The notes under the pieces: model-generated
Database searches by the model: none
What the model was told of the DNA's origin: nothing
What the model saw: only the letters and a program-made list of their open reading frames with translations
NCBI GenBank assembly: GCA_016296195.1
Contig: JAEDJU010000016.1
Coordinates: 1-16,761 of the forward strand
From: Candidatus Methanomethylophilaceae archaeon
GTDB taxonomy: Archaea > Thermoplasmatota > Thermoplasmata > Methanomassiliicoccales > Methanomethylophilaceae
DNA: 16,761 bases
Direction: 5' to 3'
Part shown: positions 13,556-16,761 of the stretch, piece by piece
Numbering within the stretch: position 1 is the stretch's first letter
How the letters are laid out: each line of letters opens with the position of its first letter
Program-made: the position numbers and the translations under genes

Positions 13556-13822
13556 TTGGCAACAGAAAACAATTCGTTCAACGTACTCAAGCACAGACTC
13601 GTGCCTGAGCACCACCTCCTTAGCGAGGAGGAGGCGGAGGCGGTCCTTAACAGGAAGGGCATGACCCGCGACCAGCTGCCCAAAATCAGGAAAAGCGACC
13701 CCGGCATCAAGGTGCTCGAGTCCATCCACGGCCCCATCGACGAGGGACGTGTCATCAAGGTTGTAAGGAAAAGCGAGACCGCCCAGGAATTTGTGGCATA
13801 CAGGCTCGTGACCAGGGGGTAA
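13556..13822 (+). CDS. rpoH: DNA-directed RNA polymerase subunit H (Rpo5/RpoH)
   Basis: This is the archaeal counterpart of the C-terminal domain of eukaryotic RPB5, part of the jaw around downstream DNA. Key stretches are FNVLKHRLVPEHHLLSEEEA, LNRKGMTRDQLPKIRKSDPG and VIKVVRKSETAQEFVAYRLV. The start is a judgement. GGTGA at 13546-13550 is a Shine-Dalgarno match five bases before TTG 13556, which gives 88 residues. A GTG at 13547 gives 91 but overlaps that Shine-Dalgarno sequence. It is the only complete gene here ending in TAA. rpoB begins six bases later, the standard archaeal polymerase order. I see no convincing TATA box of its own. Confidence 0.93.
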   Translation: MATENNSFNVLKHRLVPEHHLLSEEEAEAVLNRKGMTRDQLPKIRKSDPGIKVLESIHGPIDEGRVIKVVRKSETAQEFVAYRLVTRG

Positions 13823-13828
13823 GGGATT

Positions 13829-16761
13829 ATGAGGGACTTAGTCAAGCTATACTTCTCGGAGCACAACATCGTCAACCATCACATCTCCTCCTTCAATGAT
13901 TTCCTGGCCTGCGGCGAGAACGCCAACAGCAGGATGCAGAGGATCGTCGACGACATCAGGGTCCCCACCGATGACGCCGAGCGCGGAATCATCAAGCTGG
14001 ACCCCGAGCGCACCGGCGGAAGGAACATCGAGATCCACATCGGAAGGAAGAGGGATGAGGACGGCAACATCGATCTTCAGGCCAAACCCACCATCCGCAT
14101 CGATGAGCCCAAGGTCATGGAGGCCAACGGATACAGCCACGACCTCACACCCATGGAGGCCAGGCTCAGGAACCTGAACTACATGTCCCCTGTTTTCGTC
14201 CGCTTCGAGGTCTACGAGGACGGAATCGAGAAGGAGATACCCGAGAACGACAAGTGGATCCATGTCGGAGACCTCCCCATGATGGTCAAATCCAACGGAT
14301 GCAACCTCAACAGGCAGGTCATGGAGAGGCACATGGAGCACTCCCTGACAGACTCCGAGTACACCGCCGAGCTCGTCAGGCAGAAGGAGGATCCCCGTGA
14401 GCCCGGAGGATACTTCATCATCGGAGGAACCGAGAGGGTCCTCATCACATTGGAAGACCTGGCACCCAACAGGGTCATGGTCGAGTACAACGAGAAATAC
14501 GGCGCGGCTGTCGAAGTTGCCAAGGTCTTCTCCCAGAAGGACGGATACCGCGCACTCACACTCGTTGAGAAGAAGAAGGACGGCATGGTCATGGTCTCCG
14601 TGCCCGTCGCATCCGGATCCATCCCCCTCGTGGCCCTCATGAAGGCACTGGGAATGGAGTCCGATCAGGACATCTACGACACCATAGTGTCCGACGAGGC
14701 CATGGCGAACATCGTCTACGCCAACATCGAGGCGTCCTTCGACAAGAAGACGTTCGCACCCAACGGATTCCACACCAAAGAGGATGCGATCCTGTTCCTC
14801 GAGAGGAACTTCGCCGCCGGTCAGGCGAAGGAGTACAGGACCAAGAAGGTCGAGAGCATCCTCGACAGGTCCCTGCTGCCCCACCTCGGAGACACCGAGG
14901 CGGACCGCATGAAGAAGGCCATCTTCCTCGGACGCGTTGCCCGTTCCGTTCTCGAGCTTTCCCTCGGAAAGAGGAAGGAGGATGACAAGGACCACTACGC
15001 CAACAAGAGGCTCAAGCTCTCCGGAGACCTCATGGAGGATCTCTTCAGGACCAGCTTCAGCAGCCTCATGAAGGATCTGAAGTACCAGCTCGAGAGGAAC
15101 TGGGGAAGGAAGAAGAGCGACCTCAACATCGCCTCGTCCATCCGTCCCGACCTGCTCACCCACAAGCTGCTCCACGCGCTTGCCACCGGTAACTGGGTCG
15201 GAGGACGTGCGGGAGTCTCACAGCTCCTCGACAGGACATCCAACCTGTCCGCCATGTCCCACCTCAGGAGGATCACATCCTCCCTGACCAGGAGCCAGCC
15301 CCACTTCGAGGCACGTGACCTGCACCCCACCCAGTGGGGAAGGCTGTGCCCCTCCGAGACCCCCGAGGGTCAGAACTGCGGTCTGGTGAAGAACGCCGCA
15401 CTCATCATCGACATCTCCGAGGGATTCGCGGAGTCCGACATCAAATGGATGCTCAGAGAGCTCAACATCGAGTCCGTCAAGGGCGGAAGCGGTGTCCGTG
15501 TCTATGTCAATGGAGACCTCGTCGGTGTCCACGCCGATGCCAGGAAGCTCGTGTCCGAGATCAGGGAGCGCAGGAGATGCGGTCTCATCTCCAACGAGAT
15601 CAACATCCGCTACGACGAGGAGATGGAGGAGGTCATCATCAACTGCGATGAGGGAAGGCTCAGGAGGCCCCTGCTCATCGTCAAGAACGGAAGGCTCGCC
15701 ATCACCAGGAAGCACATCGAGGGTATCCGCGAGGGTAAGATCAGGTGGAACGACCTGTTCCGCGAGGGAATCGTCGAGTGGGTCGATGCAGAGGAGGAAG
15801 AGGATGCACTCGTCCTCGTCGATGCGTACGACGTCCCCAGGAGATGCCCCTGCTGCAACCACGCGCTGTCCCCCATGGACGCCGATTGGATGAACCCCGG
15901 AAAGGACGGGGACATCGTCCTCAAATGCAAGTGGTGCAACGAGGAGTTCACCGTTCCCAGCAAGATCGAGCCCAAGTACACCCACATGGAGGTCGACCCC
16001 ATGGTCATCCTCGGAGTGGCATCCGGTATCGTTCCCTATCCCGAGCACAACTCCGCACCCCGTGTCACCATGGGTGCGGGAATGGGAAAGCAGGCACTGG
16101 GAGTCCCCACCGCCAACTACAGGATCAGGCCCGATACAAGGGGTCACCTGATGCAGTACCCCCAGGTCCCCATGGTCCAGACACAGACCATGCAGTTCAT
16201 GGGATACAGCCACAGGCCCGCAGGACAGAACTTCTGCATCGCCGTCCTCTCCTTCCACGGATACAACATCGAGGATGCGCTCGTCATGAACAAGAGCTCC
16301 GTCCAGAGAGGACTCGGAAGGTCCACCTTCATGAGGTCCTACCGTGCCGAGGAGCGCCGCTACCCCGGAGGACAGGAGGACCACTTCGAGATCCCCTCCC
16401 CCGACATCATGGGTGCACGTGCCGATCTGGCCTACGCATCCCTCGGAGAGGACGGACTCATCTCGCCCGAGAGCGAGGTCTCCGGTTCCGATGTCCTCAT
16501 CGGAAAGACATCCCCGCCCAGGTTCCTGGAGGAGGAGACCGACTTCCTCACGCCTCAGAAGAGGAGGGAGACATCCGTCACCGTCAGGCCCGGAGAGAAG
16601 GGATACGTCGACTCCGTCATGATCACCGAGTCCGAGAACGGTTCCAGGCTCGTCCGTGTCAAGGTCAGGGACGAGAGGATCCCCGAGCTGGGAGACAAGT
16701 TCTGTTCCAGGTTCGGACAGAAGGGAGTCGTCGGAAGGCTCGTCGACCAGTGCGACATGCC
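13829..16761 (+). CDS. rpoB: DNA-directed RNA polymerase subunit B (Rpo2), unsplit; 3' end beyond window
   Basis: This is the second-largest catalytic subunit of RNA polymerase. It starts at ATG 13829 (MRDLVKLYFSEHNIVNHHIS) and stays open to the right edge, 977 codons, without internal stops. Landmarks are TERVLITLEDLAPNRVMVE near 210-230, DLHPTQWGRLCPSETPEGQN at about 497-516, GYNIEDALVMNKSS with Glu815 and Asp816, and GDKFCSRFGQKG with Lys957 and Lys965, eight residues apart as in bacterial beta. The chain crosses EWVDAEEEEDALVLVDAY, the region where many methanogens break RpoB into B'' and B'; here it is a single gene. Between that region and HMEVDPMVILG lies an extra CxxC-x23-CxxC zinc-ribbon-like segment (673-703). 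The usual C-terminal part is missing only because the window ends. Long antisense frames across it are shadows. Confidence 0.97.
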   Translation, partial: MRDLVKLYFSEHNIVNHHISSFNDFLACGENANSRMQRIVDDIRVPTDDAERGIIKLDPERTGGRNIEIHIGRKRDEDGNIDLQAKPTIRIDEPKVMEANGYSHDLTPMEARLRNLNYMSPVFVRFEVYEDGIEKEIPENDKWIHVGDLPMMVKSNGCNLNRQVMERHMEHSLTDSEYTAELVRQKEDPREPGGYFIIGGTERVLITLEDLAPNRVMVEYNEKYGAAVEVAKVFSQKDGYRALTLVEKKKDGMVMVSVPVASGSIPLVALMKALGMESDQDIYDTIVSDEAMANIVYANIEASFDKKTFAPNGFHTKEDAILFLERNFAAGQAKEYRTKKVESILDRSLLPHLGDTEADRMKKAIFLGRVARSVLELSLGKRKEDDKDHYANKRLKLSGDLMEDLFRTSFSSLMKDLKYQLERNWGRKKSDLNIASSIRPDLLTHKLLHALATGNWVGGRAGVSQLLDRTSNLSAMSHLRRITSSLTRSQPHFEARDLHPTQWGRLCPSETPEGQNCGLVKNAALIIDISEGFAESDIKWMLRELNIESVKGGSGVRVYVNGDLVGVHADARKLVSEIRERRRCGLISNEINIRYDEEMEEVIINCDEGRLRRPLLIVKNGRLAITRKHIEGIREGKIRWNDLFREGIVEWVDAEEEEDALVLVDAYDVPRRCPCCNHALSPMDADWMNPGKDGDIVLKCKWCNEEFTVPSKIEPKYTHMEVDPMVILGVASGIVPYPEHNSAPRVTMGAGMGKQALGVPTANYRIRPDTRGHLMQYPQVPMVQTQTMQFMGYSHRPAGQNFCIAVLSFHGYNIEDALVMNKSSVQRGLGRSTFMRSYRAEERRYPGGQEDHFEIPSPDIMGARADLAYASLGEDGLISPESEVSGSDVLIGKTSPPRFLEEETDFLTPQKRRETSVTVRPGEKGYVDSVMITESENGSRLVRVKVRDERIPELGDKFCSRFGQKGVVGRLVDQCDM

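Noticed and set aside
13847..16384. Long minus-strand frames of 442 and 388 codons across rpoB
   Set aside because: Antisense shadows of a conserved polymerase gene with the same biased composition and no recognisable domains.

Overview
This window is a stretch of archaeal chromosome carrying mostly housekeeping genes. Several archaeal families occur together: a GINS replication subunit of the Gins51 type, the pantoate kinase route to CoA, a DUF357 protein, a TrmI tRNA methyltransferase, an archaeal/eukaryal-type prolyl-tRNA synthetase and RNA polymerase subunit H. RpoB is one unsplit chain across the point where most methanogens break it into B'' and B'. An unsplit RpoB together with a DUF1638 protein, which I know mainly from methylotrophic methanogens, points to Thermoplasmata and most probably to Methanomassiliicoccales; this placement is an inference. 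Coding DNA is GC-rich with third positions mostly G or C, which explains the many long antisense open frames. Of 16 complete genes, 14 stop at TGA, one at TAA and one at TAG.

Layout. Bases 1-1137 (minus) hold a gene that runs off the left edge and encodes an Arg/Asp-rich tandem-repeat protein of unknown function. Bases 1138-1391 show only its promoter. tRNA-Lys(CTT) follows on the minus strand (1392-1465), then a 222-base spacer with an inverted repeat, then a CBS-domain protein and a YycJ-type metallo-beta-lactamase-fold hydrolase (1688-2931, plus). Gins51 (minus) converges on the hydrolase gene with an 11-base overlap. From 3898 to 7291 a tightly packed plus-strand operon runs DUF167, TOPRIM protein, thymidylate kinase, CoaBC and pantoate kinase; most junctions are 4-base ATGA or GTGA overlaps. 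A DUF357 gene (minus) overlaps the end of the pantoate kinase gene and diverges from prs-proS (7664-9928), which ends at a strong hairpin terminator. A DUF1638 gene (minus) diverges from a short pyrophosphatase-like gene, followed by trmI and an MFS transporter (plus). tRNA-Lys(TTT), rpoH and rpoB, cut by the right edge, complete the window.

How the genes work together. CoaBC and pantoate kinase are steps in the archaeal CoA route. Prs supplies PRPP, and ProRS, TrmI and the two tRNA-Lys genes serve translation. Thymidylate kinase and Gins51 serve DNA replication. The rpoH-rpoB order is the standard start of the archaeal RNA polymerase operon. Most transcription units start about 25 bases downstream of an AT-rich TATA-like box and appear leaderless or nearly so. 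Two divergent pairs (DUF357/prs and DUF1638/pyrophosphatase-like) seem to share one AT-rich core.

I found no mobile element, CRISPR array, defence island or clearly new multi-gene system. The least ordinary items are the repeat protein at the left edge, the long acidic linker in Gins51, the Cys4 insertion in RpoB, the lone TAG stop backed up by TGA, and the inverted repeat upstream of the CBS gene.
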